A DNA stretch of 64,000 nucleotides from Bacteroides sp. (GCA_014801535.1 JAAVEA010000001.1:25254-89253), one strand, 5' to 3'; positions 17,617 through 28,544 are shown, counted from the stretch's first letter. A program made the numbers and translations. Notes: a model not told the origin generated them from the sequence alone.

Positions 17617-18792
17617 TTAGCCGAGGAAACTTAGGAGAACACCGGCAGCAACAGCAGATCCGATCACTCCGGCAACGTTGGGTCCCATTGCGTGCATTAG
17701 CAGATAATTGGTTGGATCGTATTCAAGCCCGAGGTTGTTAGAGATACGAGCCGCCATCGGCACAGCTGAAACGCCTGCGTTTCCGATGAGAGGATTGATT
17801 CTTTTATCTTTTTTAAGAAATAAGTTGAAAATCTTTACGGAAAGCACTCCGGCACAGGAAGCGATAATGAATGCGAGGAAACCGAGTCCGAAAATCTTCA
17901 GAGTGTCTACAGTGAGGAATTTGTCTGCCTGAGTTGAAGCACCAACTGTAAGTCCCAGCAGGATTGTCACTATATCTGTCATGGCATTGCTTGCAGTTTT
18001 TGCAAGTCGGGTGGTGACACCGCTCTCTCTTAAAAGATTACCGAAGAAGAGCATACCCAAAAGTGGGAGACCGGAGGGAACCACAAAACATGTCAGAATC
18101 AGACCCACAATCGGGAAAATGATTTTCTCATTCTGGCTTACGACACGTGCCGGCTTCATTTTTATAAGTCGCTCCTCTTTAGTGGTGAAAAGTCGCATTA
18201 TAGGAGGCTGGATAAGAGGTATCAGAGCCATATATGAATAAGCCGAAACGGCAACCGCACCAAGTAAGGCAGGATTCAGTTTTGAAGTGGTGAAGATTGC
18301 AGTAGGACCATCGGCTCCGCCGATTATGGCTACACATCCGGCTGAAAGTGGATCGAAACCGCAAAGCAGAGCAAGCATATATGCTCCAAAGATGCCGAAC
18401 TGGGCGCAAGCTCCGATTATCATCAGTTTGGGGTTGGCAAGAAGTGCAGAGAAGTCGGTCATGGCACCGATTCCAAGAAATATAAGTGGAGGATACCAGC
18501 CTCTTTCCACACCGTTGTAGAGAATGTTCAGCACTGACCCCGGTTCATATATACCGATTTCCATACCCGGCTGAAAAGGGATGTTACCGATAAGCATGCC
18601 GAACCCGATAGGAACAAGCAGGAGAGGTTCGAAATTTTTCTTGATAGCGAGCCAGACAAAGAAACATCCCACGGCAAGCATGACGAGGTTTGTCCATTCG
18701 CAATTATAGAAACCGGTGAATTGCCAGAAAGATTGAATGGTCTGTTTCAGAAATTCACCGAAGGTATAGTCGCATAAAATATTTGAAAGCAT
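17617..18792 (-). CDS. Na+-translocating decarboxylase beta subunit (OadB/MmdB family)
   Basis: GGADGPTAIFTTSKLNP, multi-TM, GNAGVSAVPMAARISN. Confidence 0.92.
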   Translation of the reverse strand: MLSNILCDYTFGEFLKQTIQSFWQFTGFYNCEWTNLVMLAVGCFFVWLAIKKNFEPLLLVPIGFGMLIGNIPFQPGMEIGIYEPGSVLNILYNGVERGWYPPLIFLGIGAMTDFSALLANPKLMIIGACAQFGIFGAYMLALLCGFDPLSAGCVAIIGGADGPTAIFTTSKLNPALLGAVAVSAYSYMALIPLIQPPIMRLFTTKEERLIKMKPARVVSQNEKIIFPIVGLILTCFVVPSGLPLLGMLFFGNLLRESGVTTRLAKTASNAMTDIVTILLGLTVGASTQADKFLTVDTLKIFGLGFLAFIIASCAGVLSVKIFNLFLKKDKRINPLIGNAGVSAVPMAARISNNLGLEYDPTNYLLMHAMGPNVAGVIGSAVAAGVLLSFLG

Positions 18793-18838
18793 GGTAAAAT
18801 AATTCTAAGGGAAGAAGTTAAACAGAGGGATTAATGTT

Positions 18839-19276
18839 TTATTCAATAATCATGATATCAGTTCCCTCAAGAATCGCATCACCCACGTTAACGAGAATCT
18901 GTTTCACTGTGCCTCCGTTGGTGGTTTTAACGTCGTTCTCCATCTTCATCGCTTCCAGAACGCAGACGGTATCACCGGATTTCACAGTGTCACCAACTTT
19001 TACATTAAAGCTCATTATAGTTCCGGGGAGCGGACTTTTCACAGCTGTGGCGGGTCCAGTCACTACCGGTTTCGGAGCCGGTGTGCTTGTTGTCACCGCA
19101 CCGGAAATGCCGGCTGTCTTACCACTCTGAGAAAGAGCCGGTTTCTGAGGAGCGGCTTTATCGAGTTCAACTTTGTAGGGCACTCCATTGACCTCCACCT
19201 TGACTTCGTTATCGGAGACATCACCGACAGTCACGGTGAATTTCATACCATTGATTTTATACTTGTATTCTTTCAT
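18839..19276 (-). CDS. Biotin carboxyl carrier subunit of decarboxylase
   Basis: Ala/Pro linker and CVLEAMKMENDV biotinylation motif. Confidence 0.93.
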   Translation of the reverse strand: MKEYKYKINGMKFTVTVGDVSDNEVKVEVNGVPYKVELDKAAPQKPALSQSGKTAGISGAVTTSTPAPKPVVTGPATAVKSPLPGTIMSFNVKVGDTVKSGDTVCVLEAMKMENDVKTTNGGTVKQILVNVGDAILEGTDIMIIE

Positions 19277-19314
19277 TTCAGATTAAATTTAACCACTTGT
19301 TATTGAGGAGTGTG

Positions 19315-19923
19315 TTATAAAGGGCGTCTAACCGATGCCATTGCTGCCCCGCGATCGGGCATCTGGCGCAAATTATAGATTTTGGAATTCCAGGGTGAGT
19401 AGGCCTTTCTCATTCGTTTTATTGTAAGGATAGTGTCCTCAATATCGTGACCTTGACCGAAATGTTCTGCGAGAGCCATCGCAATAGCAGCGATTACCTC
19501 ACCGGAATCGTTTTCATCATGATGGTCTTCAGAGGTAATGTCATCCACCCCATGAGCTATTTTTTTCTTGCGTGCGTGAGAGCGTGAAGAGATTTTTCCA
19601 AATATAAGGAAAAGAACCGAGAGAACAACCAATGCGCCAATAACGATACACATTGCTATCAGGGTTATGGCTCCACCGGCACTGTCGTTTTCAGCAGCAT
19701 TCCTGGCTTTTTCAGCCTGAGTCATCTTTTTAGCGATCGGACTTTCCTGCACAGTGTTTTCTTCACTGCCTCCGGTCAAGTCTGCTTCTGCCTCAGTCTG
19801 CGGGCCTTGAGCTGCAAGTTCAATGTTATCCTGTTGCGTTTCTGCATAAGTTGCCGCAACAGCCGGAGCTGTTGCGAGCAACATTACACAGAAAGCAGCA
19901 GACAAAATATTTTTTTTCAACAT
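19315..19923 (-). CDS. OadG-family delta/gamma subunit with signal peptide
   Basis: Position in operon; N-terminal signal; single TM GGAITLIAMCIVIGALVVLSVLFLIFGKIS; C-terminal AIAMALAEHFGQ. Confidence 0.75.
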   Translation of the reverse strand: MLKKNILSAAFCVMLLATAPAVAATYAETQQDNIELAAQGPQTEAEADLTGGSEENTVQESPIAKKMTQAEKARNAAENDSAGGAITLIAMCIVIGALVVLSVLFLIFGKISSRSHARKKKIAHGVDDITSEDHHDENDSGEVIAAIAMALAEHFGQGHDIEDTILTIKRMRKAYSPWNSKIYNLRQMPDRGAAMASVRRPL

Positions 19924-19951
19924 TCTGCTTGCTTTTGAATTTGAAAGTATA

Positions 19952-21511
19952 TTAGAGAGGTATATTACCGTGTTTCTTGGCCGGGTTGGTCTGCTTTTTG
20001 GTAGCGAGCATGTTGAGAGCCTTGATTACGCGGAAACGAGTATTGCGCGGTTCGATAACATCATCAATATAGCCGAATTTAGCTGCCTGATAGGGGTTAG
20101 CGAACAGATTGCGATATTCTTCTTCTTTTTCGAGTTTGAATTGGGCGGGATTCTCATGAGTCTTCGCCTCTTTGGCATATAGCACGCCTACTGCGCCCTC
20201 TGCACCCATCACAGCGATTTCTGAGGAAGGCCATGCATAGTTAACATCACCGCGAAGCTGCTTACAGCTCATCACGATGTGAGATCCACCGTAGCTCTTA
20301 CGAAGAGTAACAGTAACTTTGGGCACGGTTGCTTCTCCATATGCATAGAGCAGTTTTGCTCCGTGTAGTATCACACCGTTGTATTCCTGACCTGTTCCGG
20401 GGAGGAAGCCCGGCACGTCAACGAGTGTTACCAGTGGAATATTGAAGCAGTCGCAGAAGCGAACGAAGCGGGCTGCCTTACGAGATGCGTTGGAGTCAAG
20501 CACACCGGCAAGCACTTTGGGCTGGTTGGCAACGATACCTACTGACTGGCCGTTCATGCGAGCGAAGCCGATGATTATATTCTTGGCATAATCACGCTGC
20601 ACCTCAAGGAACTCGCTGTTATCTACGATGGCACCTATCACATCATACATGTCATATGAGCGTTTGGGGCTATCAGGGATAATATCATTAAGCTTGTCTT
20701 CGAGACGATCGATAGGATCCTTACAGTCGACAAGGGGTGTCTCCTCAAGATTATTCTGAGGTATATAGCTTATGAGCTTTCTGATAAGTCCGAGAGCTTC
20801 CTCTTCGCTTTCAGTCGCAAAATGGGTCACACCGCTCTTAGAGGCATGCACTGATGCGCCACCAAGCTGCTCCTGAGAAACGTCTTCACCAGTAACGGTC
20901 TTGACCACAGTGGGACCGGTAAGGAACATATAAGACAGACCCTTTGTCATGATTGTAAAGTCGGTCAATGCCGGACTATAAACGGCACCTCCGGCACAAG
21001 GGCCAAGGATTGCTGAGATCTGGGGGATAACACCGGATGCGAGGATATTGCGCTGGAAAATCTCTGCATATCCGCCAAGAGCATTGATACCTTCCTGAAT
21101 ACGAGCGCCACCCGAGTCGTTAAGACCGATGCAAGGAGCACCCATTTTCATGGCAAGATCCATCACCTTGCAGATCTTCTGGGCCATTGTTTCAGAGAGC
21201 GAACCACCAAGAACGGTGAAGTCTTGTGCGAATACGTAAACAAGACGTCCTTCGATTGTACCGAAACCTGTTACTACGCCGTCACCGAGAGGATGTTTCT
21301 TCTCCATGCCGAAGTTTGTGCAACGGTGTGTCACAAACATATCCAGCTCCTCAAAACTGCCCTCATCAAGCAGCATTGCAATACGCTCGCGAGCTGTGTA
21401 TTTGCCACGTTCATGTTGTTTGATGATGGCTTTTTCGCCGCCACCTAAACGAGCTTCAGCTCTTTTGGCGATAAGCTCACTGATTTTTTCCTCTTGCTTG
21501 CTCATTGTCAA
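19952..21511 (-). CDS. mmdA: Acyl-CoA carboxylase/decarboxylase carboxyltransferase subunit (methylmalonyl-CoA decarboxylase alpha)
   Basis: [59 protein letters not shown]. Confidence 0.92.
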   Translation of the reverse strand: MTMSKQEEKISELIAKRAEARLGGGEKAIIKQHERGKYTARERIAMLLDEGSFEELDMFVTHRCTNFGMEKKHPLGDGVVTGFGTIEGRLVYVFAQDFTVLGGSLSETMAQKICKVMDLAMKMGAPCIGLNDSGGARIQEGINALGGYAEIFQRNILASGVIPQISAILGPCAGGAVYSPALTDFTIMTKGLSYMFLTGPTVVKTVTGEDVSQEQLGGASVHASKSGVTHFATESEEEALGLIRKLISYIPQNNLEETPLVDCKDPIDRLEDKLNDIIPDSPKRSYDMYDVIGAIVDNSEFLEVQRDYAKNIIIGFARMNGQSVGIVANQPKVLAGVLDSNASRKAARFVRFCDCFNIPLVTLVDVPGFLPGTGQEYNGVILHGAKLLYAYGEATVPKVTVTLRKSYGGSHIVMSCKQLRGDVNYAWPSSEIAVMGAEGAVGVLYAKEAKTHENPAQFKLEKEEEYRNLFANPYQAAKFGYIDDVIEPRNTRFRVIKALNMLATKKQTNPAKKHGNIPL

Positions 21512-21600
21512 TATAGTTTAGTCGATAATTTGATTTCCTTATAAAAATGTATGTTTCCCTTCTGACCAAAGGGAAACATTATTATGGAATATTGTGTAAT

Positions 21601-22023
21601 TTATTTTTTTGAAGGGTCTTCACAGAGCTCTGTAAGGACAGCCTCGGTAGATTTCGGATGAAGGAATGCGATCTGCAGCCCGTCAGCACCTTTGCGAGGA
21701 GCCTTGTCGATAAGACGGATACCTTTCTCCTCTGCTTCTGCAAGGGCGTTGGCCACACCGTCCTCAACAGCGAATGCAAGGTGATGCATACCGCCGCGAC
21801 CACCGTTCTTTTCGATGAATTTGGCTATTGTGCTTTCAGGAGATGTGGGCTCAAGAAGCTCGATCTTGGTGTCGCCTACCTTAAAGAAAGCGGTAGTCAC
21901 TTTCTGGTCTTCCACAACTTCCTGTTTGTAACATTTGAGACCGAGAACATTCTCGTAGTATTTGATTGCTTCTTCAAGATTTGGCACCGCAATGCCGATG
22001 TGCTCGATATGTGAAATTTCCAT
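21601..22023 (-). CDS. mce: Methylmalonyl-CoA epimerase
   Basis: IEHIGIAVPNLEEAIKYYENVLGL; GGRGGMHHLAFAVED; glyoxalase fold. Confidence 0.93.
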   Translation of the reverse strand: MEISHIEHIGIAVPNLEEAIKYYENVLGLKCYKQEVVEDQKVTTAFFKVGDTKIELLEPTSPESTIAKFIEKNGGRGGMHHLAFAVEDGVANALAEAEEKGIRLIDKAPRKGADGLQIAFLHPKSTEAVLTELCEDPSKK

Positions 22024-22175
22024 TGCACTAAAATTTATAGGTTAATATTTTGTGCAAATATAGCAATTTTAATTTTAAGAATTGCAAAATGTCTGAAAAT
22101 TCTATAATATGATGCTGCAAAACATAGGTCTTAACCTTTTAGGTGCAATGAATCTTAAAAAGTAGATACAATATA

Positions 22176-22206
22176 TTGGGGATTTCAATAAAAAAGACTA
22201 AATTTG
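22176..22206 (+). promoter_or_regulatory. Bacteroidota-type promoter for the lpxD operon
   Basis: TTG (22176-22178) - N20 - TAaaTTTG (22199-22206). Confidence 0.6.
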
Positions 22207-22236
22207 CAAAGAAAATGTTTAAAATCACTTCATTCA

Positions 22237-23232
22237 ATGGAAGTAACTCCATCAATCATAGCTTCTTTTGTAAATGGCTCTATCGAGGGTGACGCGGAGG
22301 CGAGCATCACAGGGTTTGCCAAGATAGAAGAAGCGAAAAAAGGCGACATCACTTTTTTAGCGAATCCCAAGTATGCTCATTTCGTGTATTCTACCAAGGC
22401 TACGGCTATTTTGGTCAGAAAAGACTTCCAGCCTGAACACGAAATTGAAGCAACTCTTATAAGGGTTGAAGATCCATATGTATCATTGGCTGACTTGCTT
22501 AATGCCATGCAACAATCTAAGCCCGCCCCGTGTGGCATTGAAAAACCTTGCTATATAAGCGAGGGTGTTGATGTGCCTGAGGATGCCTATATAGGTGCGT
22601 TCGCCTATATTGGTAAGGGCGTGAGACTCGGACGGAATGTAAAAATCTATCCCCAATCATACATAGGAGATAACGTGGTGATAGGAGATTGTACGGAAAT
22701 ACGAGCCGGTGTCAGGATATATGAAGAATGTGAGATTGGGAAGAATTGCAGAATCCATTCAGGTGCCGTGATAGGCGCAGACGGATTTGGATTTGCTCCT
22801 AAGCCTGATGGATCATATGAAAAAATTCCTCAGATCGGAAAAGTTATCCTGGAAGATGACGTGGAGATAGGAGCTAACACCACGATCGACCGTGCAACAT
22901 TCGGATGTACACGTATCGGACAGGGTACGAAGCTCGATAATCTGATACAGGTCGCTCATAATGTTGAGATGGGTAAGGCAAATGTTGTTGCAGCTCAAGC
23001 CGGTTTTGCCGGAAGTTCGAGAATTGGCAATTATAATCAGATTGGAGGACAGGTTGGAGTTGCCGGACACATAAAAATCGGTGATTTCAATGAAATCGGA
23101 GCGCAATCAGGTATACCTAACACTGTAGGCTCCCACAAAAGAATCATTGGTTATCCGGCCATTGACGCTCGACAATTCGCAAAGAATCTTGTATATATGA
23201 AACGTCTTGAAGAGCTGTTCAATAAACGTTAA
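22237..23232 (+). CDS. lpxD: UDP-3-O-(3-hydroxyacyl)glucosamine N-acyltransferase
   Basis: Left-handed beta-helix hexapeptides, HSGAVIGADGFGFAP, IGQGTKLDNLIQVAHNVEMG; ATG at 22237 preferred because TTG 22204 overlaps the promoter. Confidence 0.95.
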   Translation: MEVTPSIIASFVNGSIEGDAEASITGFAKIEEAKKGDITFLANPKYAHFVYSTKATAILVRKDFQPEHEIEATLIRVEDPYVSLADLLNAMQQSKPAPCGIEKPCYISEGVDVPEDAYIGAFAYIGKGVRLGRNVKIYPQSYIGDNVVIGDCTEIRAGVRIYEECEIGKNCRIHSGAVIGADGFGFAPKPDGSYEKIPQIGKVILEDDVEIGANTTIDRATFGCTRIGQGTKLDNLIQVAHNVEMGKANVVAAQAGFAGSSRIGNYNQIGGQVGVAGHIKIGDFNEIGAQSGIPNTVGSHKRIIGYPAIDARQFAKNLVYMKRLEELFNKR

Positions 23233-23264
23233 TTATTCAAAAGTAAAAAATTAATATAAAAGAT

Positions 23265-24647
23265 ATGAATCAGTTGACTCTAAATTCCGAGTTTACCGTT
23301 TCAGGAAAAGGCCTGCACTCTGGTCTTGAAATCAAGGCTGTCTTCAAGCCTGCTCCTGAGAATTTCGGATATAAATTCAAAAGAGTGGATATTGAAGGTG
23401 AACCTGTAATTGATGCCTTGGCTGAAAATGTAATAGATACTACACGCGGCACTGTATTAGGAAAAAACGGTGTAGTGGTCAGCACTGTGGAGCATGCCCT
23501 TGCGGCGCTTTATGCATCGGGTATCGATAACTGTCTCATTGAGGTTGATGGTCCGGAACTCCCTATTCTCGATGGAAGCGCAATCCGTTACATAGAGAAT
23601 ATAGAGAATGTTGGTTTGAAAGAGCAGAATGCTGATAAGGATTTTTATATTATCAAGGAGAAAATACAGCTTAAGGACGAGGAAACCGGTTCGATGCTTA
23701 CCATTTATCCTGATGATGGTTTCAGCGTGGAATGCATGGTGGAGTATAATTCTCCGGTTCTTCCGAATCAGTTTGCTGTTCTTGATGAGTTATCTGAGTT
23801 CAAAAATGAGGTTGCAAGTGCGCGCACATTTGTTTTTGTAAGGGAAATTCAGCCTCTTTTAGATAAGAATCTTATAAAGGGGGGAGATCTTGAAAACGCG
23901 ATTGTGATTTATGATCAGAAGATTTCGCAAGATAAGATAAATGAGATATGTGATATTGTTGGGGTTCCGCATCTCAGTCTGGAAAACCTCGGATATATCA
24001 ATCCGAAACCGTTAGTTTGGGATAATGAGCCCGCACGTCACAAACTTATGGATATCATAGGAGACTTTGCCCTTATAGGAAGGCCGTTAAAGGGTAGAGT
24101 GGTGGCTATCCGTCCGGGTCATACAATCAATAATAAATTTACGCGCATGATGCGTAAAGAGGTTAAGCATACGGAGATTCAGTCGCCTGTGTATAACCCC
24201 AATGTGGCACCGTTGATTGACATAAACGGGATTAAGAAGCTTCTTCCACATCGTTATCCGTTCCTTCTTATTGACAAGATCATAGAAATAGATAAGAAGC
24301 ATTGTGTGGCAGTAAAGAATGTGACGGTTAATGAACCCTTCTTCCAGGGTCATTTCCCTCAGGAACCGGTAATGCCCGGTGTGCTTCAGGTAGAGGCTAT
24401 GGCTCAGGCGGCCGGTGTGCTTGTGCTCAACTTCCTTGAGGATCCGGAAAAGTACTCCACTTACTTCCTTAAGATAGACAATGTAAAATTCCGCCAGAAA
24501 GTTGTTCCCGGTAATACACTTCTTCTTAATGTGGCTCTCACGACCGAGATCAGACGAGGATGTGCTGTTGTTAAAGGTTATGCATTTGTAGGAGAAAAAG
24601 TGGTCTGCGAAGCTGAGTTCATGGCTCAGATTATAAAAAATAAGTAA
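23265..24647 (+). CDS. lpxC/fabZ: Bifunctional LpxC deacetylase / FabZ dehydratase
   Basis: LpxC: TVEHALAALYASGIDN, RHKLMDIIGDFALIG; FabZ: LLPHRYPFLLIDKI, PFFQGHFPQEPVMPGVLQVEAMAQAAGVL. Confidence 0.97.
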   Translation: MNQLTLNSEFTVSGKGLHSGLEIKAVFKPAPENFGYKFKRVDIEGEPVIDALAENVIDTTRGTVLGKNGVVVSTVEHALAALYASGIDNCLIEVDGPELPILDGSAIRYIENIENVGLKEQNADKDFYIIKEKIQLKDEETGSMLTIYPDDGFSVECMVEYNSPVLPNQFAVLDELSEFKNEVASARTFVFVREIQPLLDKNLIKGGDLENAIVIYDQKISQDKINEICDIVGVPHLSLENLGYINPKPLVWDNEPARHKLMDIIGDFALIGRPLKGRVVAIRPGHTINNKFTRMMRKEVKHTEIQSPVYNPNVAPLIDINGIKKLLPHRYPFLLIDKIIEIDKKHCVAVKNVTVNEPFFQGHFPQEPVMPGVLQVEAMAQAAGVLVLNFLEDPEKYSTYFLKIDNVKFRQKVVPGNTLLLNVALTTEIRRGCAVVKGYAFVGEKVVCEAEFMAQIIKNK

Positions 24648-24650
24648 GAG

Positions 24651-25424
24651 ATGGCAAATCTATATAATGTCAACCAAGACGCAAGAATAGGTAATAACGT
24701 TCAGATTGGTGATTTCACAACTATACGTGAAGATGTTGAAATCGGGGATAATTGTGTTATCTATGGAAATGTAACCATTTTCCCGGGTGCAAGAATCGGA
24801 GACGGTGTCACTATCTTTCCCGGAGCTGTTATTTCGGCAATTCCTCAGGATTTAAAATTCAAGGGAGAAAAGACATTTGCCTATATTGGAAATGGTACAA
24901 CTATCCGCGAATGTGTCACTATTAACCGTGGCACTGCTTCCAAAGGGGAAACGAGAGTAGGGGAGAATACGCTTTTAATGGCGTATGTTCATGTGGCACA
25001 TGATTGTAGAATCGGAAACAGAGTCATTGTTTCTAACGCTGCTCAATTTGCTGGAGAGGTTGTAGTTGATGATTGTGCTGTCATAGGAGGCGGATCGTTA
25101 GTGCATCAGTTCTGTCATCTGGGAAGAAACATTATGCTTCAAGGCGGGGCACTGGTTAATAAGGATATCCCTCCCTTCGTCAAGGCGGCGAGAGAACCGA
25201 TTTCGTATGTAGGTTTGAACTCCATAGGTTTGCACCGAAATGGATTTTCCGATGAGGAGATAAGAGAGATAGCTGATATATATAAGATTATTTATATGAG
25301 TGATCTCAACGTCACCAATGCTGTAAAGCTCGTGGAACAGAAACTTCCTGAAACGAAATATCGTAAGGAGATTGTAGACTTTGTAACACATTCCGAGCGT
25401 GGTATAATTCGTTCGGCAATCTGA
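24651..25424 (+). CDS. lpxA: UDP-N-acetylglucosamine acyltransferase
   Basis: Hexapeptide repeats, TIRECVTINRGT, MAYVHVAHDCRIGN; directly after lpxC/fabZ. Confidence 0.97.
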   Translation: MANLYNVNQDARIGNNVQIGDFTTIREDVEIGDNCVIYGNVTIFPGARIGDGVTIFPGAVISAIPQDLKFKGEKTFAYIGNGTTIRECVTINRGTASKGETRVGENTLLMAYVHVAHDCRIGNRVIVSNAAQFAGEVVVDDCAVIGGGSLVHQFCHLGRNIMLQGGALVNKDIPPFVKAAREPISYVGLNSIGLHRNGFSDEEIREIADIYKIIYMSDLNVTNAVKLVEQKLPETKYRKEIVDFVTHSERGIIRSAI

Positions 25425-25436
25425 TACATACCCAAT

Positions 25437-25481
25437 AAATTAATCGGGGCGTTGAGATTATCTCAACGCCCCGATTAATTT
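25437..25481. terminator. Bidirectional terminator between lpxA and crp-like gene
   Basis: AAATTAATCGGGGCGTTGAGA-TTA-TCTCAACGCCCCGATTAATTT, perfect 21-bp stem. Confidence 0.9.
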
Positions 25482-25533
25482 ATCCAGCTTTCCGTTAAGA
25501 AGATGAACTTTTAGAATTTATGCTGAAGTGAAG

Positions 25534-26235
25534 TTAACCGAATTTGGAAATTTTTCTCAGACCGGCCTCGTTGATAATTTTTATTCGTCGGCCATCCACA
25601 AGAATAAGTTTATCGCTTACAAAAGACATTAGGGTTCGGATAGCGTTTGAGGTGGTCATATTTGAAAGATTTGCCAAATCTTCACGACTCATGTATATTT
25701 TAAGCGTCATCTCATCATCTTCATAGCCGTAGTTATCAGCAAGCAGAAGCAAAGATTCGGCGAGTCTCCCCCTGATATGCTTTTGGGTAAGATTTATTAT
25801 CTTGGTGTCGGAGCCACCTAAATTGCGGGAAAGCTCATGAATAAAGAACATCGCAAGATCGTTATTGTTGCGAATCAATTCATCCACAAGGTTCATGGGC
25901 AGAACTCCCAAAACCGATGGTTCGAAAGCAGCGACAGACGATACGTAAGTTTCTCCCGCGAAATAAGCACGATAGCCAAAATATTGCACAGGACGATAAA
26001 GACGCAGAATCTGGACACGATCTCCGATTCCACTTTTATACATCTTGACTTTTCCTTCTATGAGACAAAACAGATTTTCCGGAGTATCATTTTCTGCGTA
26101 TATAATCTGATTTTTTTTGTAATGCTCATATTTGAAATTATCAGTGATAATCCTTTTTTCCTCCGGCTTCAGTGCATTCCAGAGTTCTGATAAATCCTCG
26201 CTGATTATTCGTTCTAACGTACTTTTCTTTAACAT
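25534..26235 (-). CDS. Crp/Fnr family transcriptional regulator
   Basis: cNMP-binding-like domain (IEGKVKMYKSGIGDRVQILRLYRPVQYFGYRAYF) and HTH MSREDLANLSNMTTSNAIRTL. Confidence 0.88.
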   Translation of the reverse strand: MLKKSTLERIISEDLSELWNALKPEEKRIITDNFKYEHYKKNQIIYAENDTPENLFCLIEGKVKMYKSGIGDRVQILRLYRPVQYFGYRAYFAGETYVSSVAAFEPSVLGVLPMNLVDELIRNNNDLAMFFIHELSRNLGGSDTKIINLTQKHIRGRLAESLLLLADNYGYEDDEMTLKIYMSREDLANLSNMTTSNAIRTLMSFVSDKLILVDGRRIKIINEAGLRKISKFG

Positions 26236-26413
26236 AGCTCTGACATAACAGGGAAGTCAAAATACAGGAATTCTAAATGAAAAAGAGGACTTCTCTGTTT
26301 TATAACACAAATGTATAACATTTTTTTTAAACATGAAAATTTATTGACAAATAACTTCCCTTTTATTTGTTTTTCTTTGGAAAAATATGTTATACTGCCT
26401 ATCTATACGGAAC

Positions 26414-27394
26414 TCATTCAGAAAAATTTTCCATGTGAAGCATTGAAGAGCCGGAGAGAGGAAACTTTATTCTTTTGATTTTCCCATTGGGAGTCATTGG
26501 AATTGCAGATAATCTTATGATCTCTTTAGGACTTTCGTGAGAGGGTAATATTGATTTGCAAATTTTCATAATAGCTTCCGTTGATGTGGCTGTATCGGAA
26601 GTGGCAAGAACTACACGTTCACCCCATTTTTCATCCGGATGTGAGGATATAAAGAATGGAATGTTCAGATGTCGGGAAAGTTTCCTTTCGATTACTTCGG
26701 GAAAAACTTTTTTCCCACCCGTGTTGATAGCATTGTCAGCCCGTCCGATAATCTTGAATGAGGTAGGTGATTTAATTTCTGCGACGTCATTGGTGAAAAA
26801 CTCTTTCCAACCATCAATCTTAATTCCCAATTGACTGCCAGAATGATAAAAAACAGAGATTCCGGGAAGGGTTTCAAACCATTCAGTTCCGTTTTGAATC
26901 CTTCTTAATGCAATGTGGGATGATGTTTCTGTCATTCCATAAGATTCGTAAGCAGAGATTCTAAGATTTATTATTTGTTCCTTTATCTCATCAGGAATAG
27001 CGGAACCGCCGATAAGAAAGTTTCTCACGGAGCGGATTATATCGGGACGATCAAAAATGTGAAGCATCTGGGAAGGCACAACGGAAACCAGATCGAGAGT
27101 CTGACCGGTGAATCTGTCCAAGGGTCGATTTGAAGGAACTTCATATGAAAACGTAGCTCCTGAGACAACACTTCTTACAAACATCATTTTCCCGCCTATA
27201 TAATCGGGAGAGATGCATGAATGGAGATGCGAGTCGGAAGTAATTTCGAAAAAAGAACAGGTGCGTCGCGCACTTGATATCATTTCTCGTTTAGGGAGAT
27301 TAATGTGGGAGGGTGTGCCGGTAGAACCTGATGTATTGCAGCTTATGGTTTCGGATTCCGAATACCATTCTTTAATGAAATCATCGTAACTCAT
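26414..27394 (-). CDS. menE: AMP-dependent ligase, probable o-succinylbenzoate-CoA ligase (short form)
   Basis: SCNTSGSTGTPSHINLPK, ESYGMTETSSHIALR, TPNGKIKR; men operon context. Confidence 0.85.
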   Translation of the reverse strand: MSYDDFIKEWYSESETISCNTSGSTGTPSHINLPKREMISSARRTCSFFEITSDSHLHSCISPDYIGGKMMFVRSVVSGATFSYEVPSNRPLDRFTGQTLDLVSVVPSQMLHIFDRPDIIRSVRNFLIGGSAIPDEIKEQIINLRISAYESYGMTETSSHIALRRIQNGTEWFETLPGISVFYHSGSQLGIKIDGWKEFFTNDVAEIKSPTSFKIIGRADNAINTGGKKVFPEVIERKLSRHLNIPFFISSHPDEKWGERVVLATSDTATSTEAIMKICKSILPSHESPKEIIRLSAIPMTPNGKIKRIKFPLSGSSMLHMENFSE

Positions 27395-27425
27395 ATTCTA
27401 TTTCCATATAGTGGCTTACCATGAA

Positions 27426-28484
27426 TCAGTCGCGCCAGTCAAGAGCCGCAATCTGCTCTCTGTTCAATGACAGTGAGGGATTGTAAAATAATCTGTCTCC
27501 AGATAATTCTATAGGAGAATCAAAATTATTCACATATAAAGCTCCGGTGCCTAATCCCTGCGCCATATCGGTATTGAGTGTTGCAACCCACTGGGCAATT
27601 GCATTTAGTCCGATATTAGATTCAAGTGCCGAAGTGATCCACCAACCTATACCTCTTTTTTCGGCCAGATCTATCCACTCTTGTGCTCCAGAAAAACCAC
27701 CGATAAGCGACGGCTTCAAAACAATATATGCAGGTTGAATAATGTCTAAGGCTGATTCCTTTTCTTCAAATGTGAATTTTCCAATTAATTCTTCATCCAG
27801 TGCAATCGCTACAGGAGATGTTTCACAAAGTTTACGCATCAGCTCGGGATGTCCTTGCCGAATAGGTTGTTCAATAGAATGCACATCAAGATCCGCAAGT
27901 TGATTGAGAACAGGTCTGATATTATCCATAGTGAATCCGCCATTTGCATCAACTCTGATCTCGACTCTTGAGGAATCATATTTTGCTCGTATGGAAGAAA
28001 TAATCTCTTTCTCCCTTTCCCATTCTATCGCACCGATTTTAATCTTTATACATTTGAATCCTTCGTTGAGTTTTATTTCCAGACGCTCTTTCATCTCATC
28101 GAAGTTTCCCATCCATACGAGGCCATTTATTTCTATAGAGCCTTGACCTTTAGTAAAGGGCGAATCAAAGTATATCCCTTTGCAACCAGATGAATAATCA
28201 AGAATGGCTTGTTCGAATCCGGCCTGAATAGAAGGGAAATGAGATAGATCGGTAGGGATTCCGAGTTTAACATTGGTGACGAGTTCCGCCATTTTATAGA
28301 AATATCTTTCATCCGCTTCCGGAGAGAGACCGGGAAAAATCCCGGCCTCTCCAATTCCGTAATCAGAGGGATTCCTTTCATCAAAAATACGAATGAAAGC
28401 CGTCAGCTTATTTGTCATTACGCCCCGTGAAGTGCCAGCCGGAGCTTTAAAATCGAGAACGTAAGGAGCAAATTGTATTCTCAT
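27426..28484 (-). CDS. menC: o-Succinylbenzoate synthase (enolase superfamily)
   Basis: CIKIKIGAIEWE, EIRVDANGGFT, IEQPI, ALDEELIG. Confidence 0.9.
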   Translation of the reverse strand: MRIQFAPYVLDFKAPAGTSRGVMTNKLTAFIRIFDERNPSDYGIGEAGIFPGLSPEADERYFYKMAELVTNVKLGIPTDLSHFPSIQAGFEQAILDYSSGCKGIYFDSPFTKGQGSIEINGLVWMGNFDEMKERLEIKLNEGFKCIKIKIGAIEWEREKEIISSIRAKYDSSRVEIRVDANGGFTMDNIRPVLNQLADLDVHSIEQPIRQGHPELMRKLCETSPVAIALDEELIGKFTFEEKESALDIIQPAYIVLKPSLIGGFSGAQEWIDLAEKRGIGWWITSALESNIGLNAIAQWVATLNTDMAQGLGTGALYVNNFDSPIELSGDRLFYNPSLSLNREQIAALDWRD

Positions 28485-28544
28485 AGAAATATCTTTATTT
28501 TAGATAAAAATATGAAGTCTAAATGACTTCAACAAACGAGTTCA

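Noticed and set aside
17617-22023. Unusual biotin-dependent operon as a novel system
   Set aside because: Matches the known Na+-translocating methylmalonyl-CoA decarboxylase plus epimerase arrangement for propionate metabolism in Bacteroidales
22054-22087. GCAATT...AATTGC inverted repeat in the mce promoter
   Set aside because: AT-rich 6-bp arms in AT-rich DNA; likely chance
23265-24647. LpxC-FabZ fusion as a novelty
   Set aside because: The fusion is a known feature of Bacteroidota
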